Shown here: one piece after another, positions 26,115 through 34,881 of the stretch
Layout: every line of letters begins with the position of its first letter
How positions within the stretch are numbered: the stretch's first letter is position 1
Assembly: GCF_028623165.1 (NCBI RefSeq)
Contig: NZ_CP117768.1
Location: forward strand, 5,460,001 to 5,524,000
DNA from: Nostoc sp. UHCC 0926
GTDB taxonomy: Bacteria; Cyanobacteriota; Cyanobacteriia; Cyanobacteriales; Nostocaceae
Direction of reading: 5' to 3'
DNA: 64,000 nucleotides
Translations under genes and position numbers: made by a program
The notes under the pieces: generated by a model
Told to the model about the DNA's origin: nothing
What the model saw: only the letters and a program-made list of their open reading frames with translations
Database searches by the model: none

Positions 26115-27110
26115 ATGTTAGCGAAAAAAGAATTTCCAAATGAAATAGACAGTTCAGTTAAAAATATCTTGCTCATGGGCGTAACCGGCTACATTGGTGG
26201 AACATTGTGCTGCAAGCTTTCTCAAACACAAGATTTTGCTGTGTTAGCCCTTGTGCGTCCAAGCAGTAACATTGAGGTTATCAAACCCTTCTGTAAAGAA
26301 ATAATTTACTCCCAAGAAGAACAATTTTCTCAAGAGGATGTTGAAGAAGTAATTCGCAAGCATGATGTTAAAACGATAATTAATTTGGCATGGCACATGC
26401 CTGCGGAATCAACTAAAGAAGCTCAATTTGAGAAAGATCGTATAGCATTAGAAGCCGCTTTACATGCTGCTAATGCGGTTTCACCAGATATTCATGTCAT
26501 CGCCACCAGTGGGAATTTCTCTTTAGTGACTACTGAGGGAGGAAGAATAACAGAAATACCTCTCCACACAGGTTCCAGAAAGCTCGAATATTTAGCATGG
26601 ATTGAGTTACTAGTAGATGTAAATTTGATGAAGGATGAATTAATAGAAGAATATATCAGTAAAGGAGGTAACGCCTCCATCGTCTATCCTTCATCAGTGT
26701 ATGGTTCATCACCTACCCGTGGCAGTATCTGGGATTTTGCAATTCAGCAGTTCATCACTGGGAAACCGCACCAGGGCTATCAGCCATTTCCACCAGATTT
26801 TATGACAGCGTGGATTCATGTTGAAGATTTGGCAGACTGCTACATCGCCGCAGCACGAAAAGGCTCCAAAGGAGGACACTACCTTGCAGCGGCTGAAAAT
26901 TTGAGTATTAGCCAGATGGCAACTTTGTTTGCTGAGGCTGCTCAGGTAAAATTTAAAGCACCAATATTTGAAAATAAAGACAACGTGGTGTTTGATGATT
27001 CTTACACCAGAGAAGTACTTCAACTTCAATGGAAATATAAAGCGGCTGATGATGTTAAGGCTTGGGTAGAGCGAATCAAAGAGTTGGGAACTTATTTCTT
27101 AGAGGATTAG
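26115..27110 (+). CDS. NAD-dependent epimerase/dehydratase-like (extended SDR) protein
   Basis: A 331-residue Rossmann protein with the extended-SDR nucleotide motif GVTGYIGG (residues 22-29), VIATSGNF at the catalytic Ser strand, and a C-terminal domain with WIHVEDLADCYIAAAR. The usual YxxxK pair is absent: the matching stretch is EYLAWIELLVD, with Tyr but no Lys four residues on, so normal dehydrogenase activity is doubtful and it may bind NAD(P) for another purpose. Its stop codon TAG overlaps the first bases of a small inverted-repeat element (27109), so the C-terminus may have been set by that insertion. Confidence 0.75.
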   Translation: MLAKKEFPNEIDSSVKNILLMGVTGYIGGTLCCKLSQTQDFAVLALVRPSSNIEVIKPFCKEIIYSQEEQFSQEDVEEVIRKHDVKTIINLAWHMPAESTKEAQFEKDRIALEAALHAANAVSPDIHVIATSGNFSLVTTEGGRITEIPLHTGSRKLEYLAWIELLVDVNLMKDELIEEYISKGGNASIVYPSSVYGSSPTRGSIWDFAIQQFITGKPHQGYQPFPPDFMTAWIHVEDLADCYIAAARKGSKGGHYLAAAENLSISQMATLFAEAAQVKFKAPIFENKDNVVFDDSYTREVLQLQWKYKAADDVKAWVERIKELGTYFLED

Positions 27111-27245
27111 GACTTACGCACACTCTACAAATTCTTCTCAACTCTTGGAGAGGCTGCACCAACGCGCAGCCTCTCGTTGGTACAGCCTCTCGTAAAGATG
27201 GCGCTTCGATAAATTAAGCTTTTTAGCAATTTTTGCGTAAGTCCT
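27109..27245. repeat. 137-bp MITE with perfect 12-bp terminal inverted repeats
   Basis: Ends AGGACTTACGCA (27109-27120) and TGCGTAAGTCCT (27234-27245) are exact inverted copies. The inside has blocks such as CTCTTGGAGAGGCTG and AGCCTCTCGTTGG and no gene. One end also occurs at 13082. Its first two bases complete the TAG stop of the upstream gene. Confidence 0.8.
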
Positions 27246-27330
27246 GAGAATGTTTGAAGTCGAGTCCTAACAGTATTGACAATTTTTGCCTAACGACCAT
27301 TTCATAAACAATACTTGTATTAATGCATCG

Positions 27331-27498
27331 GCTGACAATGCGATTGTTACGGCTGACAATGCGATTGTTCTGGCTGAAAATGCGATTATTTTGACTGACA
27401 ATGCGATTGTTTTGACTGACAATGCGATTGTTTTGGCTGACAATGCGATTGTTTCGGCTGACAATGCGATTGTTCTGGCTGACAATGCGATTGTTTCG
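27331..27498. repeat. Eight 21-bp tandem repeats
   Basis: The consensus is GCTGACAATGCGATTGTTYYG, eight units with few differences. As 21 is a multiple of 3, frames stay open on both strands: the plus strand would give the heptad ADNAIVL, the minus strand TIALSAK-type repeats. No ATG start and no ribosome site supports translation. Confidence 0.9.
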
Positions 27499-27532
27499 AC
27501 CTGCAAAAATTAACTTACCATCTGTTTACAGC

Positions 27533-27685
27533 TATAGCGCTTCTCGTTTGTATGCAATACACTCTGACCTCACTTCCATTCCTCTCTCCTTTTAGGAGAG
27601 AGGCTTTGAGGCTTACCCCCCAACGCTACAAGGGTTGGGGCTGTTCTTGTTAGGTCTGTATTTCATGCAATAGAGAACCGCTATA
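27533..27685. repeat. 153-bp MITE-like element
   Basis: The left end TATAGCGCTTCTCGTTTGTA matches the mirrored right end (TATAGCGGTTCTCTATTGCA) at most positions; the inverted repeats extend to about 28 bp. Inside is a hairpin CTCTCTCCTTTTAGGAGAGAG. A similar left end lies at 34754. Confidence 0.7.
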
Positions 27686-27704
27686 TTTACAAGCTGACTT
27701 TTGT

Positions 27705-27996
27705 TGGGGAAGTCTGCGCTTAAATTCCAGCACCTATGAAGTTACATATGCAGACGAACTTTTACACCTGACTACCAAAAGAATATGCCCGGTTGGAACT
27801 GCTGATTTCTAGCGATAGCTGGGTACTGAGTCGAGGTGGAATTATTGAGCGAATTTGGTCATTGCAAGACCCACCCAGCGAAGAAACTGTTAAATCTCAT
27901 ATCAAAAGTTTACGTCATAAACTCTGAGAAGTTGGCGTTCCTGATGATTTTATTGACACAGTTCACGGACTAGGCTATCGTCTGAAGCAGCTTTAG
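27705..27996 (+). pseudogene. Broken OmpR-type response regulator (DNA-binding domain only)
   Basis: The translation gives WGSLRLNSSTYEVTYADELL, then HLT, then after a one-base frameshift near 27775 PKEYARLELL, EETVKSHIKSLRHKL, an in-frame TGA, and DFIDTVHGLGYRLKQL before the TAG at 27996. This is a winged-helix output domain; the receiver is missing and two disabling changes are present. Confidence 0.8.
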
Positions 27997-28099
27997 TTTT
28001 GGCTTGTGATTGTCTACCCGATTTCTACCTGATATTTCCACAACTATTTTTTAAGCTGATATTCTGAATAACTCCTCGGAACACCACATAGCAAAATCT

Positions 28100-28136
28100 C
28101 CCCGAACCAAATACGTAATTCGGTTCGAGGGTTTTT
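28100..28136 (+). terminator. Intrinsic terminator
   Basis: The stem is formed by CCCCGAACC and GGTTCGAGGG, with an inner ATTACGTAAT-like loop region, and is followed by TTTTT. It lies about 100 bp after the broken response regulator and probably ended its original transcript. Confidence 0.6.
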
Positions 28137-28194
28137 GATTTCAACTAATAAAAATCCTCTTCCATGTTGCTAACAAGAAAGTTGGAGGTATTCT

Positions 28195-28374
28195 ATGAGA
28201 CATCACACTGTTGATGTCAACTCGAATTTATCTCAATCCAGCTTGACTGAAAACTCAGCTGATAACGTTGGGCGAAAAGAATTATATTTATTATCCATCA
28301 CCAATTGCCCTGGCGATCCTCTGATACTTCAACTACCGTGTCAACACCAGCACCAGCAAAATATCTGGAATTGA
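28195..28374 (+). CDS. Small protein with strong ribosome site, unknown function
   Basis: A 59-residue frame too short for usual gene finding. A perfect GGAGG (28184-28188) lies 6 bp before the ATG at 28195. The peptide begins MRHHTVDVN and has RKELYLLSITNCPGDPLILQ, ending with a Gln/His-rich tail (CQHQHQQNIWN). No membrane span. It lies between the terminator at 28100 and the ClC gene, about 60 bp before the latter, so it could be the first gene of that transcript. I recognise no family. Confidence 0.55.
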   Translation: MRHHTVDVNSNLSQSSLTENSADNVGRKELYLLSITNCPGDPLILQLPCQHQHQQNIWN

Positions 28375-28431
28375 AGCGATCGCGCCCTAGTAACTTATTC
28401 GTGTGATTATTATATATAGTGGTTGAATGGA

Positions 28432-31080
28432 ATGAGTAGCCAATTGGTTGTCAAGTTTAGAATCAAGATGGCACGCATGGGGCAGATTTATTGGAAGCGG
28501 CTCTCCCATAAGCTTTTGCCCCCTAAACGCCTTGCAATGGTGCAAGCTTGTGTGATTGGTTTAGTCTCTGGATTGGCTGCTGTCTTGTTAGGGCAAGGTG
28601 TGGGATTTTTAGGTGGGTGGCGACAGCAAATATCCCATCAGTTTCCTGCTTTGTTGGCACTGCCGATAATTGGGTTAGTGGGCGGATTTCTTGCAGGCTG
28701 GTTGGTGGAGCGCATCGCCCCTGAAGCTGCTGGTAGCGGGATGTCGGAAGTAAAAGCGGTGCTGGCAAAGGTGCCCATGCCCCTCAACTTGCGAATTGCT
28801 GTGGTGAAATTGGTCGGTGCAACGCTGGTGCTAGCATCTGGGATACCCTTGGGGCGGGAAGGGCCTACAGTGCAAATTGGTGCAGCCTTAGCCAATCAGT
28901 TTAGTCACTGGTTTCCCACCTCCCCTGAACACCGTCGCCAACTGATTGCAGCCGGAGCCGGGGCGGGACTGGCGGCTGCCTTTAATGCCCCGATTGCTGG
29001 GGTATTATTTGTTGTAGAAGAACTTTTGCAAGATGTCTCTGACATCACCTTGGGAACAGCAATCCTGGCTTCATTTATTGGTTCTGTTGTTGCCCGTATT
29101 TGTGACACCCATAGTTTAGATTTAAATCTGCATCTAGCGGCTGCCAACACCAGCTTTTATGTGTCGGAAATTCCCTTTTACCTGCTATTGGGAATTTTGG
29201 CAGGTGTCGGGGGCGTGGTGTTCAATCGCGGAGTTCTCACCAGTTTGGGTTTAAGTCGTCGCTTTCTCAAAATCAGCTTACCTTGGCGGATGGGACTGGC
29301 TGGATTAGTGACGGGATTGGTATTTGCTAGCCTTCCCTCATTATTTCGGGACAACGCTGGATTACGGGAACTGTTGCTGACGGGGGAAGCAAACTGGCAA
29401 TTAGTGGCGTTAGTTTTCTTTCTTCAGTTCTTACTTATCCTGTTTACCTACGCTTCTGGTGCGCCTGCTGGATTGCTGGTTCCCACATTAGGATTGGGAG
29501 CAGCTTTGGGTTACTTGGTAGGAACCTTAGAACACCACTTCCTGGCTGTGAGTTTGGCGACAACTTATGCACGAGTTGGGATGGGGGCATTTTTCTGTGG
29601 GGTGGCGCGAGTCCCAATTACAGCAGTGATCATCGTGTTTGAGATGACAACTGACTTTAATTTGGTGTTACCGTTGATGATTGTTTCGGTAACTGCTTAT
29701 TTGGTGGCGGAAGCCCTAGAAACGGGGTCACTATACGACCATCTATTAGAATTTAAAGGCATTCATTTGCTAAAAGAAACCAATCTCCAAGCACCTTGGA
29801 CGCAACTAACCGCAGCCAATGTCATGCAACCGAGTGTGGAAACTCTGGGGAGCCGGATGAGTTGGGATGAGGCATTGCAGGCATTTTCCCAATCCTCCCA
29901 CCGCCACTTTCCAGTATTGGAAAAGGGTAAATTGGTCGGAATCTTAACCCAACAAGATATCACAAATCTCTCCCGAACAGGTTTAAGTGAGCATCTTACT
30001 GTAGGCCAAGTGATGACTCCAGAACCAGTAACTAGCTGTCCTGTTGATACCCTTGCCCATGTGCTGCACTTGCTCAACCGTTACAAGATTAACTGTTTAC
30101 CAGTTGTGCAAGGAAACCGCTTGGTGGGTATCATTACCCGTAGTGATATTATTCGGGTGCAAGCTGCCTATTTCAATGGTTCCGAAGACTCTGTCGGTTC
30201 TAAAGCCGAACCATCCCGCGTGATTTACCATACCAGTGCGCCGGAAACTGGACAGGGAAGGTTATTGGTGCCATTGAGTAACCCGAAAACAGCAGGTATG
30301 CTGTTGGAGATGGCGATCGCAATTGCCCGCGATCGCCATTATGAAATAGAATGTCTGCATATTATTGTTGTCCCCCCTCACAAGATTCTTGCAGAAACCC
30401 AAGTGAATATCGAGGCAGCTATGGGCCCACTGGAGCAAGCAATGCGTTTGGGACAGACATGGCATATCCCAGTACATACCCAAATTCGAGTTGCTCACGA
30501 CTTGTCAGAAGCAATTTTGCAAACTATCCAAGACCGCCATATTAATTTCATGCTGATGGGTTGGAAGGGTAGCACAGCCACACCGGGAAGGGTCTTCAGT
30601 CGCGTTGTAGATACGGTTATCCGGCAAGCAGCCTGTGATGTGGTGTTAGTCAAGCTGAATAAGCAAACCCACTTGGAACGCTGGTTAGTGCCGATAGCGG
30701 GTGGCCCCAATGCCCAACAGGCAATTCAATTGCTTCCAGCACTGACTTCAGTGAGTAAAACTCCAGTGGTCAACTTATGTCAAGTGTTTGAACCAAATAA
30801 AACTGAAGCGGATACAACAACTCTCAAAAAAGCTGCTGATTTTCTCAAACAACGGCTCAAAGGTTTAGTAACAATTGCTCCACTCTATGCAAATTCTGTG
30901 TCAGAAGCCGTCTTGGATTGTGCTAAACGCAACCAGAGTGATGTGATTATTTTGGGAGCTTCTCGTGAGGGAATGTTGCAACAAGTAGTGCATGGTAATA
31001 TCCCAGCAACTATCTGCCGCAATAACAACCAAACTGTGATTTTAGTCCGTGCAGCATCTGCTATTGGAGAAGTTAATTAA
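28432..31080 (+). CDS. ClC-type chloride channel/antiporter with CBS and USP domains
   Basis: ATG at 28432 gives 882 residues (a TTG at 28423 is less likely). The membrane part (about 30-445) has the ClC signatures GSGMSEVKAVL, GREGPTVQIG and GAPAGLLVPTLG. The gating Glu is present (near residue 143 in GREGP), as is the Glu pair in FVVEELL that serves protons in antiporters, so Cl-/H+ exchange is plausible. Two CBS domains follow (about 460-580: HFPVLEKGKLVGILTQQDI and INCLPVVQGNRLVGIITRSD), then two universal-stress-protein domains (about 610-880, ending VIILGASREGMLQ and NNQTVILVR). The C-terminal part may sense adenine nucleotides. The stop overlaps the Uma2 gene end by 4 bp. Confidence 0.93.
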   Translation: MSSQLVVKFRIKMARMGQIYWKRLSHKLLPPKRLAMVQACVIGLVSGLAAVLLGQGVGFLGGWRQQISHQFPALLALPIIGLVGGFLAGWLVERIAPEAAGSGMSEVKAVLAKVPMPLNLRIAVVKLVGATLVLASGIPLGREGPTVQIGAALANQFSHWFPTSPEHRRQLIAAGAGAGLAAAFNAPIAGVLFVVEELLQDVSDITLGTAILASFIGSVVARICDTHSLDLNLHLAAANTSFYVSEIPFYLLLGILAGVGGVVFNRGVLTSLGLSRRFLKISLPWRMGLAGLVTGLVFASLPSLFRDNAGLRELLLTGEANWQLVALVFFLQFLLILFTYASGAPAGLLVPTLGLGAALGYLVGTLEHHFLAVSLATTYARVGMGAFFCGVARVPITAVIIVFEMTTDFNLVLPLMIVSVTAYLVAEALETGSLYDHLLEFKGIHLLKETNLQAPWTQLTAANVMQPSVETLGSRMSWDEALQAFSQSSHRHFPVLEKGKLVGILTQQDITNLSRTGLSEHLTVGQVMTPEPVTSCPVDTLAHVLHLLNRYKINCLPVVQGNRLVGIITRSDIIRVQAAYFNGSEDSVGSKAEPSRVIYHTSAPETGQGRLLVPLSNPKTAGMLLEMAIAIARDRHYEIECLHIIVVPPHKILAETQVNIEAAMGPLEQAMRLGQTWHIPVHTQIRVAHDLSEAILQTIQDRHINFMLMGWKGSTATPGRVFSRVVDTVIRQAACDVVLVKLNKQTHLERWLVPIAGGPNAQQAIQLLPALTSVSKTPVVNLCQVFEPNKTEADTTTLKKAADFLKQRLKGLVTIAPLYANSVSEAVLDCAKRNQSDVIILGASREGMLQQVVHGNIPATICRNNNQTVILVRAASAIGEVN

Positions 31081-31643
31081 TCTACTAATAATACATCTTC
31101 ATATATAGCTGCGATCGCACAATGAAAATCAACGCTAGCTAAATGCACTTCTTCTTTTTCATAAGGGTAAAGTACCCAATGTCCTTCCTGATTGCGGCGG
31201 AAGCATTCCACACTCATTCGATCTGATGAGATTAGCACATATTCTTGTAGTGATTCTAAGTGTCGATAACTAGCAAATTTCTTTCCTCTGTCATAGCCTT
31301 CTGTTGATTCAGAAAGCACTTCGACAATTAAGCAAGGATGGGACTTAAAATATTCAAATTCTCTATCTCGTGGATCACAAGTCACCATTATATCAGGATA
31401 AAAATAGCGATTTATCACATCAATTTGTGCTTTCATGTCTAACATGTAGACACGGCATCCAGTACCCCGGAGATGGTTTCGCAGCAGGGCAAACAAGTTT
31501 CCTACTACGGTGACATGAGCATCGCTTGCCCCTGCCATTGCGTAGACTTGTCCATCAATATACTCGTGTTTGATTTCACTAAATTTCTCGCCCTCTAGAT
31601 ATTCTTCTGGGGAGATATAGTACTCACTTTGGCTAATGACCAT
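31077..31643 (-). CDS. Uma2 family protein (PD-(D/E)xK fold)
   Basis: A 188-residue protein of the Uma2/DUF820 family, very abundant in cyanobacteria. The typical parts are YYISPEEYLEGE, EYIDGQVYAMAGA, the nuclease-fold core FYPDIMVTCD and CLIVEVLSEST, and REFEYFKSHP. The Asp and Glu-x-Leu of the fold are intact. Some members are thought to be endonucleases linked to mobile elements, but most have no tested function. It converges with the ClC gene, sharing 4 bp at the stops. Confidence 0.9.
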   Translation of the reverse strand: MVISQSEYYISPEEYLEGEKFSEIKHEYIDGQVYAMAGASDAHVTVVGNLFALLRNHLRGTGCRVYMLDMKAQIDVINRYFYPDIMVTCDPRDREFEYFKSHPCLIVEVLSESTEGYDRGKKFASYRHLESLQEYVLISSDRMSVECFRRNQEGHWVLYPYEKEEVHLASVDFHCAIAAIYEDVLLVD

Positions 31644-31691
31644 TTTAGTACCTTAGTAGTTTTTTCAAACATTTTAACCTATACAACAAAT

Positions 31692-33287
31692 TTAATGAGC
31701 GCCAGCGCCACCAGTTGCCTTCACCTTTTTGAGGAATAAAACGGCAAGTCCACTAAGTAACAAAGCAATGCCAATAAAGTAGAAACAATCGTTAAAAGCC
31801 ATCACAAAGGCTTCCCGGCGGACAATGTTGGATATAGATGCGATCGCTTCATTTTGAGCTGTACTCAAATCTGCTCCACGACTGACAAAATACTGTGTCA
31901 TTTGGTCAATTCGCTGTTGAGTTTGTGGGTTATATAAAGATACTCCTTCACCCAATTTATTCGAGTGAAATTGTTCTCTATTTGCTAATAAAGTCGCTAA
32001 AGAAGCAATTCCAATAGAACCGCCCAGATTCCGCATCATATTAAATAAACCACTTGCCGAACCTGCTTCTTTCGGACTCAATCCAGCAGTGGCGATAGAA
32101 CTCAGCGGCACCATAATTAGAGGTTGTCCCATTGCCCGCACAAATTGCGACCAGCGTAACTGATCTAATCCTGTTTCATTAGTCATTCCTGAGTTCATAA
32201 ATGCACTGATGGAAAACAAAGTCACACCAAAAGCTACCATTAACCGCACATCAATGCGTTTCATCAATCTGGGTATGAGAGGAATAATAAATAGTTGGGG
32301 AATACCAGCCCAAATCAATACTTCACCAATTTGCAGAGCATTATATTTTTGAATTTGGGCAAGATACAACGGTAAAATATAAATTGAACCATACAATCCT
32401 ACTCCCAGCGACACATTGACAATACTCGCTAAACCAAAGTTCCGCCTAGACAAAAGCCGTAAATTAATAAATGGTTGCTTTCGAGTTAATTCTATAAAGA
32501 AAAATATCGCCAAAAAAATTACTGCTATCACAGTTAAGCGCACAATCAACGCTGAACCAAACCAATCTTTACGGCTACCTTCTTCTAAAACAACTTGTAG
32601 GGAACCTAATCCAATAGCCATTGCAATAATTCCCCACCAGTCACCTTGTTTCAGTAAATTAATTTGGGGTTTTTCTTGCTTAATTCCATACCAAACACCA
32701 GCCAGCATTAATACCCCTGGAATTACATTTATATAAAAGTTGTACTCCCAACCAAGATTTTCTGTTAACCAACCTCCTAATGTTGGGCCAATTGAGGGTG
32801 CAAAAACTGCACTAAACCCAAATGCAGCTAACCCAACTGATTGCTTAGATTGAGGTAAAGTCGTTAATACAACTGTCATAGCGGTGGGAATTAATACTCC
32901 TCCACTAAAACCTTGTAAGACTCGAAAGAAAATCATGGAATTGAGATCCCATGACCAACCACAGCATATAGAAAAGAAAATAAATAATGCAGTATTGACT
33001 AACAGATAACGTCGCAGAGAAAATACCCGTGATAACCATCCTGTTAGAGGAATTACCACAATTTCTGCTACGAGATACGCTGTAGAAATCCAAGAACCTT
33101 CTTCTAAAGTTGCTCCTAAACTTGCTTGAATATCTTGCAGCGAAGCATTAGTTATTTGAATATCCAATACCGCCATAAATGCACCAAGCATACTGGCTAA
33201 TACACCAATCCAGGTTCTTAGCGGTACACGTTCTGGTGGTACAGCAGGATTTTGCCCTTGCTGACCAATTACACCTGTATTAGCCAT
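31692..33287 (-). CDS. MFS multidrug exporter, DHA2 (EmrB-like) family
   Basis: A 531-residue protein with 14 membrane spans. Start residues RTWIGVLASMLGAFMAVLDI, motif LTGWLSRVFSLRRYLL and motif C-like SAVFAPSIGPTLGGWL are those of DHA2 drug:H+ antiporters. The inner-membrane pump works with a membrane fusion protein and an outer-membrane channel; the fusion protein is encoded upstream in the same direction (34882). A tail rich in Lys/Gly follows the last span. It lies 74 bp after the second MFS gene. The outer-membrane partner is not in the window. Confidence 0.9.
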   Translation of the reverse strand: MANTGVIGQQGQNPAVPPERVPLRTWIGVLASMLGAFMAVLDIQITNASLQDIQASLGATLEEGSWISTAYLVAEIVVIPLTGWLSRVFSLRRYLLVNTALFIFFSICCGWSWDLNSMIFFRVLQGFSGGVLIPTAMTVVLTTLPQSKQSVGLAAFGFSAVFAPSIGPTLGGWLTENLGWEYNFYINVIPGVLMLAGVWYGIKQEKPQINLLKQGDWWGIIAMAIGLGSLQVVLEEGSRKDWFGSALIVRLTVIAVIFLAIFFFIELTRKQPFINLRLLSRRNFGLASIVNVSLGVGLYGSIYILPLYLAQIQKYNALQIGEVLIWAGIPQLFIIPLIPRLMKRIDVRLMVAFGVTLFSISAFMNSGMTNETGLDQLRWSQFVRAMGQPLIMVPLSSIATAGLSPKEAGSASGLFNMMRNLGGSIGIASLATLLANREQFHSNKLGEGVSLYNPQTQQRIDQMTQYFVSRGADLSTAQNEAIASISNIVRREAFVMAFNDCFYFIGIALLLSGLAVLFLKKVKATGGAGAH

Positions 33288-33361
33288 AGTGTTGTTCCAG
33301 TTCCAAGGTTAAGTAACAAAATTATTATTAAATCTTATACCATCTATTGGTGGTTTTTATC

Positions 33362-34621
33362 CTAAGCTTTATTACTTATTACAATCCCCTTTTGCTCATA
33401 AATTGGACGCATTATTTTCCTTAAAGCAGGCAACTTTATACTAAAAATAATCGACCCTAAAATACAGACTATCCCATCAATAATCAAAGTGTTGGTAGCA
33501 CCAATATGACTTGCTAATAAACCTCCTAATAAATTACCCACGGGAATCATCCCCAAAAATGACATTGTGTATAAGCTCATCAATCTCCCACGTTTGTCGT
33601 CCTCAACAATTGTTTGTAAAAATGTATTGCTAGCAGCAATTTGGAGAATTGTTCCCAAGCCAACAAATAACATTGTAAATAAAGAAAGTGGTAAAAATCG
33701 AGATAAAGAAAAAGCAATTAGACCAATTCCTAAAATTGCTGGAGCTAAGGCAATCAATTTACCAATTCCTAAGATTGTTTGGCGCGTAGCTAGATAAATA
33801 CCACCAGTTAAGGCTCCAACTCCAGATGCCGCCATCAAAAACCCCAAGGTTTCTGCACCACCTTTGAGAACTTGTTCTGCAATAACTGGTACGAGAATAG
33901 TATTTTGTAGCCCCATAAGACTAACTAAAGCTGATAGTAACAAAATCGAGCGAATGGGTGGAAAGCTAAAGGCATATACAAATCCCTCTTTGACTTTTTG
34001 CAAAGGATTACCGTCAGTTACCGAATTTTTCCAAGGTTTAACTTTCATTGCCAATAAAGCAGCGATTACAGCAATGTAGCTCAAACCATCAATTAAAAAA
34101 CAATAGCCAGTTCCAACGTTAGCAATTAATAAACCCCCGATCGCAGGGCCAATTAATCGCGCACCGTTGAACATCGTTGAATTGATAGCGATCGCATTGG
34201 CTAAATCTTCTCTGCGTTCAACCAATTCTGGCACAAATGCTTGGCGGGCTGGCGCATCTAAGGCGTTAATAAATCCTTGAAACAAACTCAAGGCGATGAT
34301 GTGCCATACCTGAATCACACCAGTTAGCGCCAGCACTGCTAATGTTAACGATTGAATCATCGCCAAGATTTGCGTGCCAATTAAGGTACGATACCGAGAA
34401 AAGCGATCTACAAATACTCCACCAAAGGGAGCTAAAAAAAAGCTCGGAATTTGACTCGAAAATCCCACAACTCCTAGCATTAATGGGGAGTTTGTCAAGT
34501 TATAAACTAGCCAAATCGTCGCCAGTTGCGTCATCCACGTCCCAATTAGGGAAATACCTTGTCCGGCAAAAAACAGCTGGTAGTTTTTTGACCTCAATGC
34601 AGGTAGTAGCGGTTTTTTCAT
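33362..34621 (-). CDS. MFS exporter, enterobactin-exporter-like (MFS_3)
   Basis: A 419-residue protein with 12 membrane spans. ALRSKNYQLFFAGQGISLIG and WMTQLATIWLVYNLT at the start, FGGVFVDRFSRYRTL, and PARQAFVPELVERREDLANA are typical of the EntS/MFS_3 exporters. It lies between the fusion protein and the EmrB-like gene, all on the minus strand, so it is probably part of the MarR-controlled efflux block, with its own small-molecule substrate. A 260-bp gap with a repeat separates it from the fusion-protein gene. Confidence 0.88.
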   Translation of the reverse strand: MKKPLLPALRSKNYQLFFAGQGISLIGTWMTQLATIWLVYNLTNSPLMLGVVGFSSQIPSFFLAPFGGVFVDRFSRYRTLIGTQILAMIQSLTLAVLALTGVIQVWHIIALSLFQGFINALDAPARQAFVPELVERREDLANAIAINSTMFNGARLIGPAIGGLLIANVGTGYCFLIDGLSYIAVIAALLAMKVKPWKNSVTDGNPLQKVKEGFVYAFSFPPIRSILLLSALVSLMGLQNTILVPVIAEQVLKGGAETLGFLMAASGVGALTGGIYLATRQTILGIGKLIALAPAILGIGLIAFSLSRFLPLSLFTMLFVGLGTILQIAASNTFLQTIVEDDKRGRLMSLYTMSFLGMIPVGNLLGGLLASHIGATNTLIIDGIVCILGSIIFSIKLPALRKIMRPIYEQKGIVISNKA

Positions 34622-34749
34622 TTAAGGCTTGCTTTATACCAATCTGCTCTCACAAATATCATCTCATCTCATCTCTATACGCCTCTCTATAGATGTAGGA
34701 GAATGTCATAGCAAGAAAGAGGTTTTACATCTGTTTGCAGGCAATTTGG

Positions 34750-34881
34750 TAATATAGCGTTTCTCGTTTGATTACTTCTTAAACCCGGAGAACCCCCTAC
34801 CCCGTCAAAGCTGTGCTTTGTCTCCTCTCCCCGCAAGCGGGGTGGGGTTCTTTTATTATGGGTAATTTAGTGGACATGATA
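34750..34881. repeat. Composite of two inverted-repeat element ends
   Basis: At 34754 ATATAGCGTTTCTCGTTTG matches the left end of the element at 27533. At 34857-34880 GGGTAATTTAGTGGACATGA matches an end of the element at 12939. Between them is a hairpin (CCTCTCCCCGCAAGCGGGG). The right end stops 1 bp before the stop codon of the fusion-protein gene. Confidence 0.6.

Noticed and set aside
27267..27513. Repeat-protein frames on both strands across the 21-bp array
   Set aside because: They exist because the period is a multiple of three; start codons are non-standard and there is no ribosome site.
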